Shown in pieces: positions 44,199-54,771 of a stretch of 64,000 nucleotides of DNA. How positions within the stretch are numbered: position 1 is the first letter of the stretch; every line of letters starts with the position of its first letter. This stretch comes from Semisulcospira habei (lineage: Eukaryota; Mollusca; Gastropoda; Semisulcospiridae). The notes beneath the pieces were generated by a model, which did no database searches, had not been told where the DNA came from, and saw only the letters and a list, made by a program, of their open reading frames with translations. The DNA lies in the NCBI GenBank assembly GCA_036245525.1, contig BTPG01000001.1, positions 179,454,749 through 179,518,748 on the forward strand, in the 5' to 3' direction. A program made the position numbers and the translations under genes.

Positions 44199-44440
44199 TT
44201 TAAAGCAGTCACTGGCAGCATTAATTATTTAGGTGTGGTGGGGTATCTGGCTTAATAATCGTGGGTTGGCAGCTGATCAAAATCGTTGCTTAAATTATTT
44301 CTGGAGTGGAACTAAAATGGCTAGGTAATAGAGGCATTGACTGTCTTGGTTGGCATGGGCTTGTCTAATTACCGATCTAATTAGAATAATCAATTGCTTA
44401 TTAAATGGGTGTGGCTGTAGCCCCACATTTTCTTCTCTCT
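44199..44440 (-). repeat. Polinton copy 1 right terminal inverted repeat
   Basis: Reverse complement of 10359-10600. It ends ...TTCTCTCT at 44440, followed by GGACG and then the right end of the interrupted 165-bp-unit repeat. Confidence 0.93.
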
Positions 44441-44509
44441 GGACGGACGATGGCGGACGGACGACCACTGGCCCAAAACATACTCACATTTGCTTCTCAC
44501 GTGAGCCAT
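44441..44509 (+). repeat. Right end of the repeat element interrupted by the Polinton
   Basis: GGACGGACGATGGCGGACGG, then ACGACCACTGGCCC and CACGTGAGCC: the conserved right end of the 165-bp-unit family. It completes the copy that begins at 9408. Confidence 0.85.
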
Positions 44510-44647
44510 AAAGCATATTTTAGGTCATATTTAAATGCACATATCTTGGAAGCCAATCAACACAAAGTTCTGATGCTTTGCATGTGCACTTCGTTTAATG
44601 TGTAATTCCGAGTGGTGCATTAAATTTTGTTTGGTGGCAGTTTCTAG
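44510..44647. other. Spacer between repeat elements
   Basis: Short unassigned stretch; nothing recognised. Confidence 0.3.
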
Positions 44648-45650
44648 AAAAACAAGAGTGGTAAAGCCATCAAGGTTCACATGCACTCCCCCACCCCCTT
44701 TCCGCACACACACACACACAATACTAGATCATGTCCCAGACTGCTTATGTGGATTTTAAGGTTTCCAAGTATCTGTCATAGATCTTCACAACATGACAAA
44801 TCTTCACAACATGACCGTAATAACATACAACACGACCAAAAAAGTGAAAAGTTGTCTGACCTATGAGAGAGGTCAACCCCCTGTGACCCTTGACCTGTTT
44901 AGAAAGGTCTCGCTACAAACTATCCTTCTGCACCAGCAAAATTTAAGCATTTTTCATACATCTGTCAACCCACCATGACCATTGGCTTTTGCGATGAGTT
45001 GAATAAAATTATTAGTATACATAGGAAGGTCTTATCAGTTACCTTTATTCCAAATTTAATTGAAAAGTTTGAATAAATGTTGATAATACATACAATTCTA
45101 TCAAAAATTAGCATTTTCATACATCTGCCGATCTCTTGTGACCCTTGACCTTTCCGAGGGGTCATCCAAATTAGTATGCATAGATAGGACTTAACATCAG
45201 GTATATCTGAACCAAGTTTGGGTTTGAAGTTGTGAATAGTATTGAGAAAAAACATCTTTTGTCCAAATATGGCTATTTGGACCTATTTCCTGATCTTTTG
45301 TGACCCTTGACCTTTCCGAATGGTCAACCAAATTAATATGCATAGAAAGGTCTTACCACCAGGTATCTTTGTACCAAGTTTGGGTTTGAAATTATGAATA
45401 GTATTTGAGAAAAAAATAAATTTTGTCAAAATATTGCTATTTTTTTACCTATTTCTTGATCGTCTGTGACCTTGACCTTATGAGAGGTCACTCAAATTGG
45501 TATGTTTAGAAAGGTCTTACCACAAAGTATCCTTGGGCCAAGTTTGAAGACTGTCTCTTGAATAGTCTCTGAGAAAATGCCAACATTAACGTTTACCACA
45601 CATGATGGCAGACGGACGGACGACCACTTTTGCTTTTGCACGTGACCAAA
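44648..45650 (+). repeat. 165-bp-unit repeat element, nearly complete copy
   Basis: Left end ACAAGAGTGGTAAAGCCATC at 44648, about five units, right end GGACGGACGACCACTTTTGC and GCACGTGACC near 45640. DR1-type motifs lie at 44884, 45139 and 45301. A (CA)n stretch lies just inside the left end. Confidence 0.85.
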
Positions 45651-46170
45651 AAATTTGAGTGGATCTGCCTAACAGAAAGGTCTTCCCATCAAGTATCTTT
45701 TGTACCAAGTGCGGGTTTGAAATTGTGAATAGTACTTGAGAAAAAATAAATTATGTCAAAATATAGCTATTTCTGAACTACTTCCTGATCCCATGATGTT
45801 GACCTTAGTGACAGGTCACTCAAATTGGTATGTTTAGAAAGGTCATGCCACAAAGTATCCTTGGACCAAGTTTGAAGACTGTGGCTTGAATCTATGGGTC
45901 TCTGTCAGTCTGAATCTACCACAGATAATGCATCCTAGTAGCATCTTTTATGACTGTAGAGGCCAATGCGGAAGTGGCAGTCCCTGCTGCAAAGGTCACA
46001 AATGTACGTGGTAGTTGGTCTGATGGAGTTGTTGCACTCCTTTCTGCGTGCCCGCTTGTCTGCTGCTTGAATAGTCTCCGAGATAATGCCAACGTTAAAT
46101 TTTACCACAGACGATGCGGATGACCGGACGACCACTGGCCCAGAACACACTCACTTTTGCTTCACACATG
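45651..46170 (+). repeat. 165-bp-unit repeat element, left-truncated copy
   Basis: Two units and the right end (GGACGACCACTGGCCCAGAA, then TTTTGCTTCACACATGA). A foreign-looking piece at 45920-46065 interrupts it; its flanks (GTGGCTTGAAT / TGCTTGAATAGTCTC) are both unit sequence. Confidence 0.7.
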
Positions 46171-46365
46171 AAGGAATGAATTAATTAGCAATTCAAAAAG
46201 TTGAAGAGGTACATTGCTGGCTAATGAACTCATTCAATGTCTTTCTTTAATCTAGCTATAGGCAAAATATAGAATAAGAATAAGAAAATTTCGGACTCAA
46301 ATGCGGATCAACCGTTCTTTGTATGAAACTGTCATTTTCTCGTTAATGTGTATTCTCATTTTATA

Positions 46366-46498
46366 CAAGAGTGGCAAAGCCATCAAGGCTCATGTGCACC
46401 CCCTCCCCCCTCCCCACACACAATGCTAGATCATGTCCCAGATGGACGGCCGACCACTAGCCCAGAACACTTTTGCTTCGCACGTGAGCCAAAAAAAT
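46366..46498 (+). repeat. Minimal copy of the repeat element (ends only)
   Basis: The left end ACAAGAGTGGCAAAGCCATC and right end CGACCACTAGCCCAGAACAC then CGCACGTGAGCC lie within about 130 bp with no internal 165-bp unit. It defines the mobile ends: GGCTCATGTG near the left and CACGTGAGCC near the right form a short inverted pair. Confidence 0.8.
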
Positions 46499-46584
46499 CC
46501 CCAAGTACCTCGACATAATTCTTTTAAAGACAATACCCTAAAGTTTCAAGCTTGTCCATCCACAAAAGTGGGCTCTGGTCGCTG

Positions 46585-46585
<1 letters not shown>

Positions 46586-46662
<77 letters not shown>
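46586..46662 (+). repeat. (CA)n microsatellite
   Basis: About 38 perfect CA units. Open frames across it (threonine/histidine or cysteine/valine repeats) are artefacts. Confidence 0.98.
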
Positions 46663-46666
<4 letters not shown>

Positions 46667-48675
46667 CACTTTGCACTAGATCTGCGTTCAACAGCAATGC
46701 TAGCATAGCTAGATGCATCTTAATTGTATCTTGTTGCTACACTGTTGCAGGGTGACGCCCGCCTACCCATGTTATCACGTACTAGATGTTGAACACGCTG
46801 AGGAAAGCCTTCTTTCAAAGTCTACCGTATTTTCAATAAGGTAGACAAAAACTACATCAGTGATACTTGGCAGAACAGCGAAGCACTTTCTGGGTGACGG
46901 TCATAACCACTCATCTGAAAGCAAGAAAACTGCTCCAGGTGAGAAAGGGTTAACAGTTCCAATGTCATGTGACAGTTATATACCATGGTGATACAGGCCC
47001 GCCAGGTTCTCAGCAAAGAAAATCCCAACAAATAAACATTCTTAAAAAGGACAATTATACCACAATTTCTTACATGTTTTTCAAAATGGACATACAAACA
47101 AAGAAACAATTTGCCAAGATCTATTACCACCGATGTGCCACTCTTTAGGCAAATCAAAGATAAGTAGCGAATAGTTTTCTTGTCTGTATACCCATTTTGA
47201 AAAAATGTCTTTACCTGAAAATATAATAAATTGTGTTGTAATTGTCCTTTCTGAACATGTTTCTTTTTATGTTGAAATTTTCTTTGTATTTTACATGCTT
47301 GGTAGTCACATTTTTGGTCTAGACTTTAGGTTCTTAGTGGTACTTCCCAACTATCAATTTGGCGCTGCTAAGCAACAGCCAGACATTTTTTGTTGTTGTT
47401 TGTCTACCGTATTAAAAATACCATAGACTTTGAGATAGGGCTGGTTGGACCATGTTCAATAGCATGCAAATGATGTCATGGGCAGGCGGGCCCCAAATTC
47501 TGGTAAAGAAGTAACAAGATAAAAATTTTGTCACATCTAACTGCAAACCTTGCTGTACAACGCATTTTGGGGTGAAGCGCCGTATGTGTGTGTGTGTGTG
47601 TATGTGTGTGTGTGTAAGGATAAGCTTAAAAATATTAAGATATATCCAGATCAGATATAATGGAGCCACTGATTTTACAGCTCATGTTCAACAGTAAATG
47701 TTACAATCATCTCTGAATGTTCCTAAAAGAAAAATGCAGGTGAGCTCAAAATTCTCATTTTGTTTTTGTTGTCAGTGTGAAAAGTGTACAAAAGAACCCA
47801 CGGAAACTAAAACTGCATCACAACATCACTTTCATATACATTTTGTATGTATTTCCCAACCTCTTGTGATGCTTGACATTTCATTGGGGTCAGTGAAACA
47901 GATATGCAGAGGTCTCCTTGTACCAACTTTGGCTTCACATTTTTTGTACATTTGTTTGAGAGAACTATCTAAGTTTGTTGGAATACAGAAAATGTTAACA
48001 TATCACTGACCCTCTAGGATCTTGATCGTGTATTGCACTTGTACAATATATGCGTAATGGATTCTGTGGCCTTGGAAGGTGTCACCGCAAAAACAGAAGC
48101 ACAAGAATTTTGTCTAAGGTGTGTGTGCTTGCAGATCACAAGAAACAGCGACACCCCACCTGCTGCATCCGATTCATAAATGCAGTGACTCTTTCTTCGC
48201 TGCTGTATCTTGGCACAAGCTGCTTAGAGATGAATTTTCCCCATTATTACAATGATAAATGACACATTGTTCCATCAAGTAAATATTCCCGAATTGTGTT
48301 TGCGTGTAGTGTTTAGAAATCCACATGCAAACAGTTCTTTAAACTTAAGGCTGCATACTTAGTTTAATTAAAGTGTGATGTTATCCATACAAATGCAGCT
48401 TCCCCCTGATCACAACAATACTCACCCCCTGACACCTTCTTGGAGTTTTTTCTCATCCTTTTTGAGACAGACTTTGGTGGATGGTGGACAGAAATCAGGG
48501 TTTTGCCTTTGGTACTCCCTCACGTGATCCTGCCAAACACATGAACATTCACAGAGTACAGTTGCTTGTTGAAAATACATATTGGCTCATATGCCAACAA
48601 TATGTATACGAATCTGTCTTGATATATTGCGATCTCAAATATATGGGGGTGGGGGTGGGGGGGGGGTGGATTGTT
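46663..48675. other. Unassigned non-coding DNA
   Basis: Contains a (GT)n stretch at about 47585-47617 and an interspersed piece at 47157-47265 similar to 8370-8470. No protein frame above about 100 codons and none with a recognised domain. A G-rich tract begins at about 48646. Confidence 0.4.
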
Positions 48676-48915
48676 GGGGGGGGGGGGGGGGGGGGGTCAG
48701 TCAGTCAGTCATTTGGGTTTAACGCCGAGCAGGCGACTAAGGCCATCTCACGGCGGGATGGGTAAAAATCTGGTCAGCCAGACTAAAAGCAAGGTCTTAA
48801 GACAAGATGTAAATATAGATTAAAAATCTCAGGCTAAAATGTTGCACGTCTTTAAAAGAAACGTCTACAGACTCTCAAAAAGGGCAAATAAAAAATTCAC
48901 ATAGTCAATGAATGC

Positions 48916-51900
48916 TCAGATCTTGTTAAAAATATTGCATTCTCTCAAAAAATTGAAGATTTTGTCCGGAGGAACATCCCGGAACAAAACCTTCAAGGAG
49001 TCTGCTGTGAAGTGTTTATATCTGGTGTCAATGAGGTCAGCACAATACAGCAAAAAGTGTCGAACAGAAAACTGCTCATCACAGGCAAAACACCATGGAC
49101 GCTCATCCTGTTTAAGTAAGTAAGAGTGCGTAACATACGTGTGCCCGATGTGGAGCCGAGCAAGGACAGTCTCCTCACGGCGGCTGCCGCAGCGGAAAGG
49201 TAGACTGTCAGACAACTTAGGAAGAGCTTCATGAAGCTTGTTCCCTTCCTCTTTGTCCCACTCGGACTGCCACTCGCGGGCTATGTACGCACTAATACCA
49301 GGTTTAAAATCACTATAGACAGTCTGTGTGTCAGGGACAGGGTCACTGCGGGCACTGTTGGCAGCAGAATCTGCGATTCTGTTGCCTTCGATGCCCACAT
49401 GGCCCGGGACCCAAATAAAAATGATGTCATAATATTCCTTCATCAAGTCCGCGTAGAGCTCTCTAATCTGCACCAGCAGTGGATGGTCTGTTCCCGCGCC
49501 CTGAAGGGCCTGCAGGGCAGAAAGAGAGTCAGACAGAATCAGGAAGTTTCTTTCCCGAGACTGATAAGCATGCTTGAGTGCTAGCAGAATTGCCTGCAGT
49601 TCTGCACTAAATACAGAGGAATGGTCAGGGAGACGGAGCTTAAATGGGCGTCTAGGATGGCGAGAGGACACTGCAGCCGCAGCCACTCTTCCATCCTCAG
49701 ATTTGGACCCATCCGTATAAAGACGACAATAGCCAGGAAAAATTGAAAGGAGTTCATTGAGGCTCTGTTGGTATATGGCTGGTGGAGTACAATCCTTCTT
49801 GTGGGCAGTCAAGTCCAGCAAGATGTCAGGAACTGGTAGTAGCCAGGGTGGAGTGACGTGTTGCAGAGATTCCAAAACTTTGTCCAGGTCCACTCCGGCC
49901 GCCTGCAGATGAGGTCGGACACGGAAGGAAAGTGGACGGACAGCTCCCGGATGGGCATCGTAAATCTCTGCAAACGACGGGGTAAAAACACAATCATAGG
50001 CAGGATTTTCTGGATGGGCCTTCAGCTTCAGAACGTAGCTGAGCATGAGGCGGATGCGGCGGAGCCTGAGAGAAGGCTCCCCTGCCTCTGCATACAGACT
50101 AGGAACTGGAGATGTCCTGAAGGCTCCCAGACATATGCGCAGACCTTGATGGTGAATTGTGTTCAGACGCTGTAGAACAGACTTGGAAGCCGAGCCATAT
50201 ACCACAGAGCCGTAATCCAGTTTGGACCGAACAAGGGCCCGGTACAGTCGAAGTAAGACGATACGTCTGCACCCCAGTCAGTACGACCAACGACACGAAG
50301 AATGTCGAGGGCCTTCCGACAAGAGGTTCTAAGGTAGTTAACATGGTTGCGGAAGGTCAATCTTTTGTCAAAGATGACCCCCAGAAACTTTGCCTCTTCG
50401 GCCACCTGAATTGGCACTCCAGCAATGCTCAGGGTAGGTTTTGGAAAAAATTTCATCTGGTTAGTAAAATGCACACAGACTGTCTTGGAGGGCGAAAACC
50501 TGAATCCGTTGAGAGACACCCACCCCTGGATGCGATCAACGCACAGCTGCAAGCGCCTCTCAAGGGACGCAAGTCCTCGACCTCGTGCACACAAAGCAAA
50601 GTCGTCCACAAACAAAGAGCATTCAGAATCATCCTTGACGGCCTTTACAATGTTATTTATTTTAATGCTAAATAAAACAGGAGATAGAATGCTGCCCTGC
50701 GGGACACCCATCTCCTGTTCAAAGGAGTCGGAGAGGGTGGAGCCCACACGGACATGGAACGACCTGTTAGACAAAAAATTGTGAATAAAAACAGGCAGGT
50801 GCCCTTTAAAACCCATGTCCGACAAATCAGACATTATACCATACTTCCAGGTAGTGTCATATGCCTTTTCAAGATCAAAGAAAATTGCATAGACATGCTG
50901 CTTGTTGACAAAAGCATCTCGGATAAAAGACTCAAAGCGGACTAGATGGTCAGTTGTACTACGGAAGCGCCGGAAACCGCACTGGAGGTCTGTGATGAGA
51001 CCACGTGACTCAAGATGCCACACCAGTCGGGCGTTGACCAAGCGTTCCATAGTCTTACATAAACATGATGTCAAAGCTATTGGCCGGTAGTTGCCCGGGT
51101 CAGAAGGATCCTTACCCAGCTTGGGGATTGGCACAACCACAGCCTGGCGCCAAGATGGCGGAAAACGACCGGTTATCCAGATATGGTTAAAGGCCTTGAG
51201 AAGTACAAGGAGTGAATCCTCAGGCAGATGAGTTAGGAGCTGATAATGGATGGTATCTAATCCAGCAGCAGAGTCAGTACATTTCAGCATGGCTTGCTGC
51301 AATTCTGAAAACGTAAAGGGGGCATTATAGTCTTCCGAGTTATCTGATATAAAATCACAAGCACAAGATTCTCGCTTCTCCTTCTCTCTCTGGAAGAAAG
51401 GTGAATAATGCTCTGTTGAAGAATTATGGGCAATGGTGGAGGCAAGCAAATTGGCCACAGCCTTTTTATCTGTGACCAAACTGGCACCATCTCTAAGATG
51501 GCCGACAGAAGCCGAGCCACCCCTGCCCCTAATTCTTCGAACAGCCTTCCAGACTTTTTGGGACGGAGTCCTAGAAGATAAAGATGAGACAAAGCGTCTC
51601 CAGGAAGCACGGCGTTCGCGTTTAAAAATGTAACGGGCTTTCGCCCGCTGTCTTTTAAATGTTAAAATATTTGCTTGCGACGGATTACGAAAAGCACGTC
51701 GCTGAGCAGATTTGCGTATTTTTTGGGCCTTGCGGCACTCTTCATTGAACCATGGTACTCTCGGCCTCCGAGGGACTGATGTGGAAGTTCTAGGGATGGT
51801 TTCACCTGCTACGTCCAACAAAATCAAAGTAAAACAAGAAACAGGTTCTTCAGCTGACATGACCACCTCCTCTGTAAGACGAGACTGACAGAGGGAGGCA

Positions 51901-52607
51901 AACAGAGGCCAGTTAGCTTTCTTGAGATTCCAGCGCCCCACCGGCGAATCCTCCACACAGCTGACCGATGACAGGACTACTGGGAAGTGGTCACTACCAC
52001 ACAGGTCATCGTGAACCTTCCAGTCAAAGTCCAGCATGAGAGAAGGATCACACACAGTGAGGTCTAGAACAGAACTAGATCCTGAACCTGAGTTAGAGTA
52101 TGTAGGTGAGCCATCGTTAAAGACACATAGGTTAAGTTGAGAAAAAACATCTTCTAACATCTGACCTCTGCCATCATAGTGGTCACTGCCCCAAAGGTGA
52201 GCGTGACCGTTAAAATCCCCCATGAGAATAAAGGGAGGGGGCAGTTGATCTACTAAGTTAAAAATATCATTGCTACAGACCCGCAGTGATGGTGGCAGGT
52301 AAATACTGCATATGGTTATGGTCTTCTTTAAGGTAACCCGAGCTGCGACAGCCTGAAGACAGGTGTCGATGCTAACGGGGCTACATAAAATTTGGCTACT
52401 AATGAGAAGAGCCGCTCCACCCGAGCGCCTCTCCGAATCAGAGCCTTTATGTATAACATTAAAACCATTAAAGGACACAGGGTCAGAAGTCTTCAGGTAA
52501 GTCTCCTGAAGAGATATTAATGAGGGGTTATAGAACTTGACTAAAAGACGCAATTCCTCAAAGTTAGCTTGAAAACCACGACAATTCCACTGAAGCAAAG
52601 AGTCCAT
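48916..52607 (-). pseudogene. Nimb copy 2 ORF2, endonuclease-RT-RNase H, one frameshift
   Basis: ATG at 52607, two bases after the ORF1 stop. Codon 7 is tryptophan here, unlike copy 1. The frame is open through endonuclease and RT motifs (MGDFNGHAHLWGS, FFDLEKAYDT, GVPQGSILSP, FVDD). A single-base deletion near 50262 then changes phase, and the RNase H part continues from about 50205 to 48916 (YTDGSKSEDG, FSAELQAI, WVPGHVGIEGN). One lesion only, in a different place from those of copy 1. Confidence 0.93.
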
Positions 52608-52609
52608 GA

Positions 52610-54049
52610 TTAAGTCTTATCTGGGGGTAAGGAGTTTTTCCCCCCTTTTTCCTTTACCTTGGAAGGAGTTGAAGAAACAGAGGGGGGCCGGCTCCCGGGC
52701 CTCCTCTGGTTCTTCGGAGAGGAAGGGGGTGGAGCTGCCGCAGCATCAGCAACAACAACTTCCACTCCCTCCATCTGCTCCTCCAGTGCAGCATATTTGT
52801 TTTGAAGGGGGACATCTGTGTTCCCCTTCTGGGCCCGTGCGCACAGCGGTCCCATAGATTTCTTAGACTTCTGGTCCTGGGCAGCGTTCCTGCCGCTAGA
52901 GTTAGCGGCCTTAGAAGGCTGACCAGAGCCAGAAGCCTTTGGAGTTGACTGACTAACAGGTTTGGGTGGGGGCTGAGGCTTAGGGGCAACAGAAGGCGGC
53001 ACAACCGGACCGGCCGTGTCCGCCTTCTGCGTTCCCTGGCTCCTTGTCACCACCGGAGGAGGGTTACTCTCCAGGGGCGAGATGAGCCGAGGCTCCGCCC
53101 CCAACCAAGAAGTTGGGGTCTGACATGAAAAGTCTTTGGTGGGGCGCTTGCCTGCCACCGCTGCACTAAAAGTATACACAGAGGTGTTAGAGGTTGGGGC
53201 AGCCGCAGCTGCACCAGGGCCTTCAACCAGTTTTTTGGCATCCAGAAAGGACAACCCCTTCTCCACACGCACCTGCTGAATCTTGCACTCGGATATCCAA
53301 CGAGGGCATTTCTTATCCGAAGCCATATGCGCCCCCTGGCAATTCACACACAGGGGGGTGGCTGTGCAGGACTCAGCAGAGTGTCCGGGCCTAGTGCAAC
53401 GGGCGCATGAAGCCTCTGCCTGACGGCATGTCTTCTGCCCATGGCCATACTTTTGGCACTTAAAGCACCGGAGGGGAAGAGGGACGTACTTTTTCACTCT
53501 CAGGGAGTAGTAACCTCCCCAGATGGTAGTAGGAGGGGTGGGGGTGCCAAACGTCAGGATGATGGTAGGGAGACGGATCTCCCCACCACCTCGCTTGGAA
53601 GCGAAGCGCCTGACGCAAGTCACCCCCTGAGACTTAAGGTTCCTTACAAGTTCATCTTCGGACAGTTCTGCCAAAGCTTGATCTTTGATTACGCCTCTTG
53701 ACGAATTCATAGTTTTGTGGGGTGTGACTTCCACAGGAGTGTCTCCGATGGAAGAGAGCCCCAGTAGCCCGCTGGAGTGTGCCCGAGTACGGCACTCCAC
53801 CAGCAAGTCACCAGACCTGAGGCGCTGGGCGTCAGGCCTGCCAACACGGCTCCTGAGGGTCTCCCCCACCAGAAAAGGATGCAGCTTGGTAACTGGTTTC
53901 TCCTTCATCTTGCTATGGACAATGAGGAAGCGAGGCCATACGGCCGACGCCTGAGGCGTCGCTTCCTCACAGTCTGAATCACTGTCATGTTCAAATTCGG
54001 TGTCTATATGCCGTTTCTGTGCTAGTTTTGGTTTTTTTGTTTTATCCAT
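52610..54049 (-). CDS. Nimb copy 2 ORF1, zinc-knuckle gag-like protein
   Basis: 479 residues, same length as copy 1 and nearly identical in sequence. All three zinc knuckles are intact, including CARCTRPGHSAESC where copy 1 has lost the last cysteine. Differences from copy 1 cluster in the acidic N-terminus (DTEFEHDSDSD) and the proline-rich region. RNA-binding role inferred from the family. It would be translated first from the genomic-length RNA. Confidence 0.93.
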   Translation of the reverse strand: MDKTKKPKLAQKRHIDTEFEHDSDSDCEEATPQASAVWPRFLIVHSKMKEKPVTKLHPFLVGETLRSRVGRPDAQRLRSGDLLVECRTRAHSSGLLGLSSIGDTPVEVTPHKTMNSSRGVIKDQALAELSEDELVRNLKSQGVTCVRRFASKRGGGEIRLPTIILTFGTPTPPTTIWGGYYSLRVKKYVPLPLRCFKCQKYGHGQKTCRQAEASCARCTRPGHSAESCTATPLCVNCQGAHMASDKKCPRWISECKIQQVRVEKGLSFLDAKKLVEGPGAAAAAPTSNTSVYTFSAAVAGKRPTKDFSCQTPTSWLGAEPRLISPLESNPPPVVTRSQGTQKADTAGPVVPPSVAPKPQPPPKPVSQSTPKASGSGQPSKAANSSGRNAAQDQKSKKSMGPLCARAQKGNTDVPLQNKYAALEEQMEGVEVVVADAAAAPPPSSPKNQRRPGSRPPSVSSTPSKVKEKGGKNSLPPDKT

Positions 54050-54693
54050 ATTATATTAATAGAGATATTCATCCCCCGGGGGTCCCCGCCCGCCACCGAG
54101 CCCAACAAGGGAAAGTGCAACTGTCGGCGGGTCTCCAGCCGACGCACAATGGAGACTGCCCGAAAGATATACTCAAGGGGGTAAGCCCGATTGAACCGTT
54201 TGAGCCACCGCCTTCTATCACACCGTTGAATGCAGGGGAATACTGGCGTAAAGCGCCTAATCAGCAGCAAAGGCTATAGCATGGTGCTCCGTATAGCAAC
54301 CCGCATGTCAACAGTGGGATAGGGCTCAACGTGACAAGAGCCGATTGACTAGGCCGGTACGACTAGCCTCCCGTTTAGGCAGAAGTCAAGGCCAAAGTGG
54401 AGTGTTTCAGCCACCAGGATCCTCTTCTCCCCCGACACGGGTCTCCAAGCACGGCAAACACTTGGGATCCAAAGGACCAAAAAGTCATGAGTATTTTTAA
54501 GGACCAATCCAACATGGTACGACCTGGGTTAGCACAGCTCCTTAAAAACCGGACCAGTGAAAAGGCTGAACAACATATCTGTTGACATCAAGTCCTAATC
54601 CTGGACAAAGATGGCACCCGTCTGCTAGCCCACTCAGTCAGGGACTGAGCGGACTACCCACCTACACCACGTGGAGGCCGGTGCCGGGTAGGC

Positions 54694-54771
54694 GGGGGGG
54701 GGGGGGGGAGTAGGGGGTGGGGGTGGGGGGAGGAGGGAACCTTGGATAAAAAAAAAAAAAAAAAAAAAAAA
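54694..54771. repeat. G-rich tract and poly-A run
   Basis: A 15-G run and GGGGGTGGGGGTGG-type sequence, followed by about 22 A at 54749-54770. Probably the original simple-repeat target of Nimb copy 2. Confidence 0.8.

Larger units (their letters stand above)
10359..44440. mobile_element. Polinton/Maverick element, copy 1 (complete, decayed)
   Basis: A self-replicating virus-like DNA transposon with terminal inverted repeats, family B DNA polymerase, retroviral-type integrase, packaging ATPase and capsid genes. The ends read AGAGAGAA... and ...TTCTCTCT, flanked by GGACG on both sides (10354-10358 and 44441-44445); the usual Polinton duplication is 6 bp. Flanking DNA on the two sides forms two halves of one repeat element. 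Subtracting six later insertions with one target duplication each (6,036 + 708 + 395 + 203 + 170 + 9,556 bp) leaves about 17.0 kb. Left arm 10601-13880 is non-coding; the genes fill the rest. No adenain-type protease was recognised. Most genes carry lesions, so this copy cannot be autonomous. Confidence 0.92.
48697..54693 (-). mobile_element. Nimb-type LINE copy 2 (full length)
   Basis: Same structure as 14902-20923 with only scattered differences. The 5' end (GCCTACCCGGCACCGG on minus) is at 54693; the 3' end is GTTAAACCCAAAT followed by a (GACT)n tail at 48697-48709. Both flanks are poly-G runs (48676-48696 and 54694-54708), so the target duplication is probably G-only and cannot be sized. 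Inserted in a G-rich simple-repeat target, independent of the Polintons. Confidence 0.95.

Noticed and set aside
46433..46755. Open frames over the (CA)n tract
   Set aside because: Microsatellite artefact; three phases are open at once.
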